DNA of 47,151 bases. Source: CAIUKV01 sp041659105. GTDB lineage: Bacteria > Actinomycetota > Acidimicrobiia > IMCC26256 > PALSA-555. Shown here in pieces: positions 8,052 to 15,273 of this stretch (its first letter is position 1; every line of letters begins with the position of its first letter). The notes under the pieces were generated by a model. The model had not been told where the DNA came from and did no database searches. It saw only the letters and a list, made by a program, of their open reading frames with translations. A program made the translations under genes and the position numbers. The stretch is from NCBI GenBank assembly GCA_041659105.1, contig JBAZYX010000016.1, positions 1 to 47,151 on the forward strand, in the 5' to 3' direction.

Positions 8052-8498
8052 GTGGCTGCCGACCTCGGCCTCACGCACGTGGCGCTCCCCGTCGCCGACG
8101 TCGACGCGAGCGCGGCGTTCTACGAGCGCTACGCCGACTTGCGGGTGGTCCACCGGCGGGTCGACGGCACCGGGGCGGGCGCGGTCGCGGTGGTGTGGCT
8201 GTCCGACCTCACCCGACCCTTCGTGGTCGTGCTGATCCGGACGCAGGTCACGCACACGCTGGGGGGCTGGGCCCACCTCGGGGTCGCGTGCGCGAGCCGC
8301 GACGAGGTCGACGCCCGGTGCGCGCAGGCCCGGGCCGAGGGGATCGCGGTCGATGGCCCCTTCGACGACGGGCCCCCGGTGGGGTACTGGGCCATCCTCG
8401 ATGACCCCGACGGGCACCACCTCGAGCTCGCGTACGGTCAGGAGGTCGGCGCCACGGTGGCCCGCTCCCAACCGGAGCCTCCGTCCGCCGACCGTTAG
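8052..8498 (+). CDS. VOC / glyoxalase-fold protein
   Basis: A 148-residue vicinal-oxygen-chelate protein beginning at GTG 8052 (VAADLGLTHVALPVADVDASAAFYERY). The two beta-alpha-beta-beta-beta modules are visible. Metal-ligand candidates are His9, the His in WAHLGVAC, and the Glu in DPDGHHLELAYG. Members include glyoxalases, methylmalonyl-CoA epimerases and dioxygenases; the sequence alone does not choose between them. It ends 12 bases before the CaiC-like ligase gene, which however has its own -10 element overlapping this stop codon. Confidence 0.85.
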   Translation: MAADLGLTHVALPVADVDASAAFYERYADLRVVHRRVDGTGAGAVAVVWLSDLTRPFVVVLIRTQVTHTLGGWAHLGVACASRDEVDARCAQARAEGIAVDGPFDDGPPVGYWAILDDPDGHHLELAYGQEVGATVARSQPEPPSADR

Positions 8499-8501
8499 TG
8501 T
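8496..8501 (+). promoter_or_regulatory. Leaderless -10 element (TAGTGT)
   Basis: TAGTGT overlaps the TAG stop of the VOC gene and lies 9 bases before the ATG at 8511. There is no Shine-Dalgarno sequence in the 12-base gap. Confidence 0.5.
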
Positions 8502-8510
8502 CCTGCGGCG

Positions 8511-10118
8511 ATGAGCGAACTCGACCCGTCCACGACCGTCCTCACCGCCCTCGCCGGCCGGCTCGCCACCGACCCCGACGGGCCCTACCTCGACTTCGAG
8601 GGCGTGGGTGTGACCGTGCGGGAGATGGAGGCCGCGGCCAACCGCTGCGCCCGCGTGCTCCAGGGCCTCGGCGTCCAGCGCGGCGACCGGGTGGCCACCC
8701 TGCTCGAGAACCTGCCCGAGCAGGTGATCTCGTTCTTCGGCGCGGTGAAGCTCGGAGCGATCCAGGTGCCGGTGAACACCGCGTACAAGGGCGAGTTCCT
8801 CCGCCACCAGCTCGCCGACTCCGGTGCCGCGGTGATGATCGTGCAGGGCGACTTCGCCGGCCGGATCGCCGACCTCGATCGATCGACCCTGCCCGAGCTG
8901 CGGGCAGTGATCGTGGTGGGCGAGCCCGACCGCGCGATCGCCGGTCTCGCCGTGCACGACTGGGAGACCGAGGTCGCCGGGCAGTCCGACGACGCCGTCC
9001 CCGACCCCGGGGTGAAGCCGTCCGACCTCGCGTGCTTCATCTACACCGCGGGCACCACCGGTCCGTCGAAGGGCTGCATGCTCCCGCACCACTACGTGGC
9101 GTCGCTCGGGGACCAGATCGCGCGGGCCTGGGAGATCTCCGCCGACGACTGCGTGTTCACCCCGCTGCCGCTGTTCCACTTCAACGCGATCTCGGTGTGT
9201 GTGGTCGGCGCGCTCGTCAACGGGCACAGCGCCGCGATCGTGCGCCGGTTCTCGGTGTCCAACTTCTGGCCCGAGGTGGTGCGCACACGGTCGACCATCG
9301 CGTCGCTGCTCGGCTCGCTCGCCATCCTCGTGGGCGACGCCGCGGACAACCCGGCCCAGGCCGACCATCGGCTCCGGCTGTGCGTGGCCGCGCCGATGCC
9401 GCCGGCCACCGACGAGGCGTGGCGCACCCGGTTCGGCGTGCCGACCTTCAGCGCGGGCTTCGGCCTCACCGAGGCTTCGCTGATCTCCGCGCTTCCCGCC
9501 CGCGAGGCCAACCGCCCGGGGGCCGCCGGCCGGCTGAACCAGGACGACTTCGAGGTGGGCCTCGTCGACGACGACGACCAGCCGGTGCCGGTAGGCGCGA
9601 CCGGGGAGATCGTGTGCCGGCCCCGCAACCCCAACGCGATGTTCCAGGGCTACTGGCGCCGGCCCGAGGAGACCCTCGCGGTGTTCCGCAACCTGTGGTT
9701 CCACACGGGCGACCTCGGCAAGGTCGACGAGGACGGGTTCCTCTACTTCGTCGACCGCAAGAAGGACTACCTGCGCCGGCGCGGCGAGAACATCTCCTCG
9801 TTCGAGATGGAGCGGATCTTCCACGGGCACGACGCGATCAACGACGTCGCGGTGCACTCCGTCCCCAGCGCCATCGGCGAGGACGACCTGAAGGTCACCG
9901 CGGTGCTGAACCCGGGGGAGACCCTCACCGAGGAGGAGCTGTGCGCGTGGGCCGTGGAGCGAGTGCCGTACTTCGCGGTGCCGCGCTACATCGAGTTCCG
10001 CACCGACCTCCCGCGTAACCCCGTCGGCCGTGTGCTGAAGTACCAGCTGCGCGACGAAGGTGTCACCGATGCGACCTGGGACCGCGACGGGAGCGGGTTC
10101 ACGTTCGAGCGCCGGTGA
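8511..10118 (+). CDS. AMP-dependent acyl-CoA ligase, CaiC-like
   Basis: A 535-residue adenylate-forming (ANL) enzyme. The phosphate-binding loop YTAGTTGPSKG is near residue 182, FGLTEAS is motif A5, TGDLGKVDEDGFLYFVDRKKDYLRRRGENIS spans A7-A8, and LPRNPVGRVLKYQLR carries the A10 catalytic lysine. It closely fits the crotonobetaine/carnitine-CoA ligase type of family, often annotated CaiC-like, but in this context any medium-size carboxylic acid is possible. Expected reaction: acid + ATP + CoA to acyl-CoA. It stops in a hairpin shared with the convergent methyltransferase gene. Confidence 0.92.
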   Translation: MSELDPSTTVLTALAGRLATDPDGPYLDFEGVGVTVREMEAAANRCARVLQGLGVQRGDRVATLLENLPEQVISFFGAVKLGAIQVPVNTAYKGEFLRHQLADSGAAVMIVQGDFAGRIADLDRSTLPELRAVIVVGEPDRAIAGLAVHDWETEVAGQSDDAVPDPGVKPSDLACFIYTAGTTGPSKGCMLPHHYVASLGDQIARAWEISADDCVFTPLPLFHFNAISVCVVGALVNGHSAAIVRRFSVSNFWPEVVRTRSTIASLLGSLAILVGDAADNPAQADHRLRLCVAAPMPPATDEAWRTRFGVPTFSAGFGLTEASLISALPAREANRPGAAGRLNQDDFEVGLVDDDDQPVPVGATGEIVCRPRNPNAMFQGYWRRPEETLAVFRNLWFHTGDLGKVDEDGFLYFVDRKKDYLRRRGENISSFEMERIFHGHDAINDVAVHSVPSAIGEDDLKVTAVLNPGETLTEEELCAWAVERVPYFAVPRYIEFRTDLPRNPVGRVLKYQLRDEGVTDATWDRDGSGFTFERR

Positions 10119-10130
10119 CGCCCGTCACCG
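10113..10130. terminator. Shared hairpin containing both convergent stop codons
   Basis: CGGTGACG and CGTCACCG are perfect 8-base arms around CC. The TGA of the ligase gene lies in the left arm and the TGA of the opposing methyltransferase gene in the right arm. It may work as a bidirectional terminator; no T-run follows. Confidence 0.5.
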
Positions 10131-10913
10131 CGGGTGGCGGGTGACGCACCAGATCTCCTCGGCCGGCCAGCGGCGGGCCCAGTCGGCGGGGGCGAAGTCG
10201 TAGGTGGTGGTCGAGCCTTTGGGGGCGACGAGCTCCACCAGGTCGTCCACCACGAAGTCGTGCTCCCGGAACGTGCGGATCCACTCGCCGTGCGACCAGA
10301 TCACGTCGACCGTGCCCTGGCCCGAGTCGACCGTCCAGCGCGGTCGCCAGCGCTGCTGCAGGCGCCGGGTCTGGCGGAAGGCGTCGTCGTCCCACGTGAG
10401 GTAGAGGAGCTGCGTCCCCACGCAGAACACGAGCCGCCCGCCGTCGCGCAGGAGCCGTGCGCACTCCGGCACGCTCAGCGCGGGATCGCAGAACGACAGG
10501 GCGCCGTGGTCGCAGAAGACGAGGTCGAACGACGCGTCCGCGAAGGGCGCCTGGGTTCCCGACGCGCACACCAGGTCGAGGTCGACGGCGACGGTGTCCG
10601 CGCGTGCGCGGGCGTGCCCGAGCATCCGGCGTGACACGTCCAGCCCCATCACCCGGGCGCCCCGGGTGGCGAGGGCGGTGCCCCACTGGGCCGCGCCGCA
10701 CCCGAGCTCGAGCACGTCGAGCCCGGCCACGTCGCCGAGCACGCCGAGCTCGGACTCGGGGATCCGCCAGACCCCCCATGCCTCCGGCGCGCGGGCGAGC
10801 GCGTCGCCGTGCGCGGCCTGGTAGCCGTCGGCGTCTGCGTCCCAGAACGCGCGGTTGCGCCGCTCCGGAGCGTCCGCCGGGCGACCGCCGGATGCGCCCG
10901 ACTCGGGGGTCAG
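10125..10913 (-). CDS. SAM-dependent methyltransferase (type 11)
   Basis: A protein of about 262 residues. Motif I is LDVLELGCGAAQWGTALA, motif II MGLDVSRRML, and FDLVFCDHGALSFCDP and LLRDGGRLVFCVG follow in order. No ATG, GTG or TTG occurs between the upstream gene's stop and the conserved start (ERRNRAFWDADADGYQ). The best candidate is a CTG at 10913 that overlaps the upstream TGA as CTGA, so a CTG start driven by termination-reinitiation is likely. The segment WRIPESELGVLGDV marks a subgroup common in actinobacteria with unknown substrate. A longer frame reaching 11099 would run through the neighbouring coiled-coil gene and is rejected. Confidence 0.82.
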   Translation of the reverse strand: MTPESGASGGRPADAPERRNRAFWDADADGYQAAHGDALARAPEAWGVWRIPESELGVLGDVAGLDVLELGCGAAQWGTALATRGARVMGLDVSRRMLGHARARADTVAVDLDLVCASGTQAPFADASFDLVFCDHGALSFCDPALSVPECARLLRDGGRLVFCVGTQLLYLTWDDDAFRQTRRLQQRWRPRWTVDSGQGTVDVIWSHGEWIRTFREHDFVVDDLVELVAPKGSTTTYDFAPADWARRWPAEEIWCVTRHPR

Positions 10914-11302
10914 GAGTCCTCGAGGATCTGCTCGCGCTCGGCCCGGCGCCGGCTCCACTCGGCCCGGAAGGAGTCGAACCCCGCCCGCGCGGCCGACGCG
11001 GCCGCGCCGGTGGTGCTCTCCCAGTCCTTCACCAACCGGTCGAACGCGTCGCCCGCGGCGTCGATCGCCTTCTCGGCCTGCTCGGCGATCTGCTTCCACG
11101 CGTCGGACGTGGCGCCCTGGGCCTGCTCGACCCGTTGGCGTGCGTCCTGCTGGAGCTGGCGCAGCGCCTCGAGGCCCTGCTGGAGGCGGTCCTTGGCCTC
11201 GGCCGACCCGAGGTCGGCCTGGACCCGGAGGTCGTTGATCTGCGCGCGCAGGTCATCGAGGGCGGTTCGGGCCCGTTCGAGGTAGTCGTCGGCTCGGCTC
11301 AT
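10910..11302 (-). CDS. Small charged coiled-coil protein
   Basis: A 130-residue, almost wholly helical protein without cysteines or membrane segments. Long heptad stretches (YLERARTALDDLRAQINDL, RLQQGLEALRQLQQDARQRVEQ) predict a coiled coil, followed by a helix KQIAEQAEKAIDAAGDAFDRLV. I chose ATG 11302 because GAGGTGA precedes it by about 5 bases; a GTG at 11308 is an alternative. A -10 element TAGGCT lies upstream at about 11337-11332 on this strand. It resembles small stress-related coiled-coil proteins (PspA-like or apolipoprotein-like helices) but I do not recognise a family. Its TGA overlaps the methyltransferase start. Confidence 0.75.
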   Translation of the reverse strand: MSRADDYLERARTALDDLRAQINDLRVQADLGSAEAKDRLQQGLEALRQLQQDARQRVEQAQGATSDAWKQIAEQAEKAIDAAGDAFDRLVKDWESTTGAAASAARAGFDSFRAEWSRRRAEREQILEDS

Positions 11303-11423
11303 GCTCACCTCACTGGTCGGGGACGGGGTCGAGCCTAAGCCGCGGCCGGCGCGGCCGTCCCGGGCCGGAGGTCCCGAACGTCGGTGGCCGACGGCGGAAG
11401 CGGGTCCGGTCCGTGCCGCGCGC

Positions 11424-11669
11424 CTAGGACGACTCGGTACCGGGCTCGTCCGCCCGCGCGGCCAGCGCGCGGATCTCGGCGCGCCGTGTGTACGGTGCGC
11501 CGATCAACCCCACCACCAGCGAGATGATCGCGAGCGGAACCAGCGGGAAGGCCACCAGCCACGCGAGGAAGGCGGCGCCCACGAACACGACCGCGGCGTC
11601 GACCAGCCAGTGGATCGCGAAGGAGCGCGGGGGCCGCGGCGGCAGGCGCGCGGGAACGGGCTCGCTCAC
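11424..11669 (-). CDS. Small membrane protein with two transmembrane helices
   Basis: An 81-residue protein from GTG 11669 (VSEPVPARLPPRPPRSFAIHW). Two hydrophobic segments, WLVDAAVVFVGAAFLAWLV and PLVPLAIISLVVGLIG, make a helical hairpin, followed by a charged tail. The polyproline-rich N-terminus is probably cytoplasmic. No family is recognised. It lies 25 bases after the amidohydrolase stop on the same strand, so it could be the distal gene of that operon. The frame extending to 11732 is less likely because it lacks a better start site. Confidence 0.55.
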   Translation of the reverse strand: MSEPVPARLPPRPPRSFAIHWLVDAAVVFVGAAFLAWLVAFPLVPLAIISLVVGLIGAPYTRRAEIRALAARADEPGTESS

Positions 11670-11694
11670 GCGGCCGGGCTCACGCGCCGCCGGC

Positions 11695-13386
11695 TCACGC
11701 GCCGCCGCGCAGGATGCGGCCCGGCCGGGCACCCGTCCAGGTGCCGCCGTCGTGGAGCACCTCGCCGTTGACGATCGTGGCCCGGAAGCCCTCGCCGTCG
11801 ACGACGAAGCGCGCCGCGTCGGCCGGGAAGTCGCGCACGAGGCGAGGCGCCTCGGCCGAGCGCAGGCGGGTGGGGTCGATGACGTTCACGTCGGCGGGCG
11901 CGCCCTCCCGCAGGACGCCGCGGTCGGTGAGGCCCACGGCCCGGGCCGGGATCGACGACAGCCGGGCCACCGCCTGCTCGAGCGTGAGCACGCCCGGGAC
12001 CCACTCGGTGAGCAGGCGGGTCGGGTAGTCGGCCCCGCAGAACGACAGGAGGTGGGCACCGCCGTCGGAGCTGCCCGCCATCATCACCGGGCTGCGCATC
12101 ATCGTCGCGACCGCGTCGTGGCGCGCCTTGGTCGGCGGGGCGGCGAGCACGAACTGCATCTCGAGGTCGTCGGCGAGCGAGAGGTCGAGGAACGTGTCGA
12201 GGGGATCGGCGCCGAGCTCGTCGGCGAGCTCGCGCACCGTGCGGCCCACGAGCCCCTCGTGCTCGGGTCGCTTCACCATCTCGACCTTCACCACCTCCCA
12301 CACGAGCATGATCGAGCGGCCGCGCGGGTCGGCCAGCTCGGCCCGCATCCGGTCGCGCACGGCCGGGTCGCGCAGGAGCTCCTCGCGGCGGGGCGAGGGC
12401 GACGTGAGCGCCTCGCGGAACGTGGCCATCTCGTCGAACAGGAACGTGGAGCCGAGGGCGAAGTGCGCGCCCTGGCGGTTCGCGGCGAACATCGGGTGGA
12501 TCTCGATGCCCGCGGCCGCGGCCGTCTCCGCGAACTCGAGGCTGCGCTTCCAGCCGTCGGGCACGTGCGGCATCGCGGTGAGGGTGTTGAGGTGGACCGG
12601 CCGGCCCGACGCGCGCGCCATCGCGAGCACGAGCGCGCGGTCGGCGTCGTCGTATCCGGTGAGGAACGAGCGGGGGATGAACTCGATCGAGCCCCGGCCG
12701 AACTCGCCCAGCACCGACGCGAGCGCGACCAGCTCGTCGGGGTCGGCGTGGTTCGAGGGGACGCCGCGTCCGTCGTGGGCGACGTGGAGCTCGAGCTGCG
12801 ACGACGTGAAGCCGACGGCGCCGTCGCGCATGGCGGCGCGCACGAGCTCCTGCATCGCCGTGATCTCGTCGGGCGTGGCCGTGCGCTCCGAGGCGTCGTC
12901 GCCCATGACCCAGCGGCGGACCGCGCAGTGACCCACGTTGGCCGCCACGTTCACACCGACGCGGTCTTCGAGACCGGCGAGGAAGTCGCCCAGGCTGCCG
13001 CCGGTGAAGGTGACCCCGGCCGCGAGCGCCTCGGCCGACATCCCCTCCACCCGGCTGAGCATGAGGAGCAGCCACTCCAGGTCCTCGGGCTTGGCCGGTG
13101 CGAGGGTGAACCCGCAGTTGCCGGTGAGCAGCGTGGTCACCCCGTGCCACGACGCCGGCGACGCGGTCGGGTCCCAGTGGAGCTGCGCGTCGTAGTGCGT
13201 GTGGATGTCGACGAAGCCCGGGGTGACGAGCAGGCCGTCGGCGTCGATCACGCGGTCTGCGCCCGCGTCGACGCGGGCGATCTCGCTCACCACGCCGTCG
13301 CGGATCGCCACGTCGGCGGTGCGCGCGGGCGCGCCGGTCCCGTCGACGACGCTCCCGCCCCGGATCAACAGGTCGAGCTCGGCCAT
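11695..13386 (-). CDS. Amidohydrolase family 3 (N-acyl-D-amino-acid deacylase-like)
   Basis: A 563-residue metal-dependent hydrolase with the beta-sandwich plus TIM-barrel layout: N-terminal LLIRGGSVVDGTGAPA, then GFVDIHTHYD at 57-66 with metal ligands His62 and His64, Cys91 in GNCG as in D-aminoacylases, and the C-terminal return strand ADVNVIDPTRL. The late Asp ligand is probably in SSDGGAHL. Expected reaction: hydrolysis of an amide or cyclic amide. The true substrate is open, because many actinobacterial members of this group sit in catabolic clusters. Its ATG overlaps the upstream TGA by one base (TGATG), so the two amidohydrolases are co-translated. Confidence 0.88.
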   Translation of the reverse strand: MAELDLLIRGGSVVDGTGAPARTADVAIRDGVVSEIARVDAGADRVIDADGLLVTPGFVDIHTHYDAQLHWDPTASPASWHGVTTLLTGNCGFTLAPAKPEDLEWLLLMLSRVEGMSAEALAAGVTFTGGSLGDFLAGLEDRVGVNVAANVGHCAVRRWVMGDDASERTATPDEITAMQELVRAAMRDGAVGFTSSQLELHVAHDGRGVPSNHADPDELVALASVLGEFGRGSIEFIPRSFLTGYDDADRALVLAMARASGRPVHLNTLTAMPHVPDGWKRSLEFAETAAAAGIEIHPMFAANRQGAHFALGSTFLFDEMATFREALTSPSPRREELLRDPAVRDRMRAELADPRGRSIMLVWEVVKVEMVKRPEHEGLVGRTVRELADELGADPLDTFLDLSLADDLEMQFVLAAPPTKARHDAVATMMRSPVMMAGSSDGGAHLLSFCGADYPTRLLTEWVPGVLTLEQAVARLSSIPARAVGLTDRGVLREGAPADVNVIDPTRLRSAEAPRLVRDFPADAARFVVDGEGFRATIVNGEVLHDGGTWTGARPGRILRGGA

Positions 13387-14543
13387 CAGGGACGGGGGAG
13401 GCCGTACATGTCGAGCGCGTTGAGCCCGTAGAGCCCGAGGCGGTCGGCGTCGGGCATCGTCCCGTTGTGCTCGCGCAGCTCGTCGACCACGCCCGGGTAC
13501 TTCGCGTCCGAGTGCGGGAAGTCCGACGCCCAGATGAAGCGCTCGCCGCCCACGATCGGCGCGAGGGCGCCGGCGGTCTTCTCGCCCGGGTCGAAGCTGA
13601 TCCAGCACTGGCGCCGGAAGTAGTCGGACGGCTCGAGCGACATCGGCGCGGCGGCCCAGTGGTAGCTCTCGAGGAACTCGTTCATGCGGTCCATCCAGTG
13701 GCCGATCCAGCCACCGCCGCACTCGAGCACCGCGACGCGCAGGTTCGGGTGCCGCTCGAGCACGCCGCCGTAGACGAGGTTCGACAGCGTCATCTGCTGG
13801 TCGAACTGGAGGATGAGCGCGTGGTGCGTGCCCGGCGCCATGAGGTGGCCCATCTGGCGCGACGCGCCGGCCATGTCGGCCGGGCCCGCGGGGTGCAGCG
13901 CGAAGGTGAGCTCGTGCTCCTCGAGCGCGTCCCACAGCGGCTCGTACACCGGGTGGTGGAACGGCCGCTCGTTGTACGCGCACGGCCGGGCGAACCCGCC
14001 GATGAGGCCCATCTCCTTGATCTCGCGTGCGACCACCGCGGCTTCGGCCGGGTCCTGGAGCGGGAGCGCGCCGACGCCGGCGAGGCGGTCGGGCGCCGCG
14101 CTCACCCACTCGGCCATCCAGTCGTTGTAGACGCGGCACGACGCCACCGCGAGCTCGGGGTCCTGGATGCCGCCGAGCTTGAGGCCGAGGCCCGGGTACA
14201 TGACCGACAGGTCGATGCCCTCGGAGTCGAGCACCTTCACCCGCTCGAGCGGGTCGAAGCCCGCGGGGTTCAGGTCCTCGTAGTGACGGCCCCGGCCGAA
14301 GTCGTCGTACGACTCGCCCGCGTTGCCGAGCCCGACGAGCCCGCGGTCGGTGGCGACGCGGTCCTCGATGAGGCACACGTCGTAGCCGGTGTCCTCGTTC
14401 CAGCGCAGGCGCAGCGCCTGGTCCTTCAGGTGGTCGGGGAGGTTGCGCTCCCACAGGTCGGCGGGCTCGCACACGTGCCCGTCGGCGTCGACGACGTACT
14501 CGGCCTGCTCGGTGGTGCCCGTGGTGCCGGTGGAATCGGTCAT
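13386..14543 (-). CDS. Amidohydrolase family 2 (TIM-barrel metal-dependent hydrolase)
   Basis: A 385-residue protein of the ACMSD/LigW-like amidohydrolase-2 group. The first metal motif reads DADGHVCEP (residues 19-27), with Glu26 or Cys25 where many relatives have a second His. ALHPAGP and WASDFPHSD carry the later His and Asp ligands. Such enzymes do decarboxylation or C-C or amide hydrolysis. I start at ATG 14543, which has GGGAGG about 9 bases upstream. A palindromic operator for the divergent TetR gene lies in the promoter, so this two-gene operon is probably repressed by that TetR protein. Confidence 0.88.
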   Translation of the reverse strand: MTDSTGTTGTTEQAEYVVDADGHVCEPADLWERNLPDHLKDQALRLRWNEDTGYDVCLIEDRVATDRGLVGLGNAGESYDDFGRGRHYEDLNPAGFDPLERVKVLDSEGIDLSVMYPGLGLKLGGIQDPELAVASCRVYNDWMAEWVSAAPDRLAGVGALPLQDPAEAAVVAREIKEMGLIGGFARPCAYNERPFHHPVYEPLWDALEEHELTFALHPAGPADMAGASRQMGHLMAPGTHHALILQFDQQMTLSNLVYGGVLERHPNLRVAVLECGGGWIGHWMDRMNEFLESYHWAAAPMSLEPSDYFRRQCWISFDPGEKTAGALAPIVGGERFIWASDFPHSDAKYPGVVDELREHNGTMPDADRLGLYGLNALDMYGLPRP

Positions 14544-14560
14544 GGCCCGAGCCTCCCGCG

Positions 14561-14583
14561 ACCTGACACGCGTGTCAACGTAC
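14561..14583. promoter_or_regulatory. Operator, site 1 (shared 23-bp motif)
   Basis: The core TGACACGCGTGTCA at 14564-14577 is a perfect 14-bp palindrome midway between the divergent amidohydrolase and TetR genes. On the minus strand it reads GTACGTTGAC-N6-GTCAGGT, so a TTGACA -35-like hexamer for the amidohydrolase promoter is inside it. The same 23-bp motif recurs at 45290-45312 (19 of 23 identical). Confidence 0.75.
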
Positions 14584-14598
14584 GCCGGGCGGCTCCGG

Positions 14599-14604
14599 TA
14601 GATT
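14599..14604 (+). promoter_or_regulatory. Leaderless -10 element (TAGATT)
   Basis: TAGATT lies 8 bases before the GTG at 14613. It decides the start of the TetR gene in favour of this GTG over the ATG at 14634, and lies 22 bases after the palindromic operator. Confidence 0.6.
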
Positions 14605-14612
14605 CCGTCGCC

Positions 14613-15251
14613 GTGAGCGTGGAGCCGGTGGCAATGGACGGGCGGGCCCTCGGCCGGCGGGGTGCGCTGACCCGCGGGCGACTGCTCGAGGCCACCGACG
14701 AGCTGCTCGAGACGCACGGCGTCCGCGACCTGCGGGTGGTCGACATCGCCCGCCGCGTCGGCACGTCGCCGGCGACCTTCTACCAGTACTTCCGCGATGT
14801 GGAGGACGCCGTCCTCGCCCTCGCCGCCGCGGTGGGCGAGGACCTGGCCCCGGTCGGGGAGCTCCTCGACCGGCCCTGGACGGGCCCCGGCGGGCTCGAC
14901 GCCGCCCGGACGCTCGTCGCCGCGTTCATGGAGTACTGGGACGCGCACCGGGCGATCCTGCGGACCCGCAACCTCGCGGCCCAGGAGGGTGACCGGCGCT
15001 TCCGCGACGTCCGCAACGCGGCGCTGCGGCCCCTGCGTGAGGGTCTGGCCGCGAAGGTCGCCGAGGCCCAGGCGGCGGGCATGGTGGCCCCGGAGCTGTC
15101 ACCGGTGGCGGCGGCGTCGGCCCTGTCGGCGATGCTCGAGCGCATGGCCGCGTTCCACGTCGACCTGGAGGCTTACGGGGCGTCCCGCGCCGACGTGGTG
15201 GAGACCGCCGCGCGCATCGTCTTCCAGACCTGCACCGGCCGCGCGGGATAG
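14613..15251 (+). CDS. TetR/AcrR family transcriptional regulator
   Basis: A 212-residue regulator. The N-terminal helix-turn-helix domain is TRGRLLEATDELLETHG, VDIARRVGTSPATFYQYFRDVED (residues about 22-67), with the TetR signature FYQYF. The rest is a helical ligand domain (ILRTRNLAAQEGDRRFRDVRNAALRPLREGL) like that of regulators of lipid genes in actinobacteria. A perfect palindrome lies 36 bases upstream, between this gene and the amidohydrolase operon. Autorepression and control of the amidohydrolases are the natural inference. A near-copy of the site upstream of the SDR/MaoC genes at 45.3 kb suggests a wider regulon. The ligand is unknown. Confidence 0.92.
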   Translation: MSVEPVAMDGRALGRRGALTRGRLLEATDELLETHGVRDLRVVDIARRVGTSPATFYQYFRDVEDAVLALAAAVGEDLAPVGELLDRPWTGPGGLDAARTLVAAFMEYWDAHRAILRTRNLAAQEGDRRFRDVRNAALRPLREGLAAKVAEAQAAGMVAPELSPVAAASALSAMLERMAAFHVDLEAYGASRADVVETAARIVFQTCTGRAG

Positions 15252-15273
15252 CGCCGCGCGCGCCGCGCTCGCC

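Noticed and set aside
10914..11099. N-terminal extension of the methyltransferase through the coiled-coil gene
   Set aside because: The extension is low-complexity in this frame, while the other frame gives a convincing helical protein with a ribosome-binding site.
11335..11562. A 75-codon minus-strand frame between the coiled-coil and membrane-protein genes
   Set aside because: It overlaps the small membrane protein gene in another frame and is Arg/Gly-rich without any recognisable structure.
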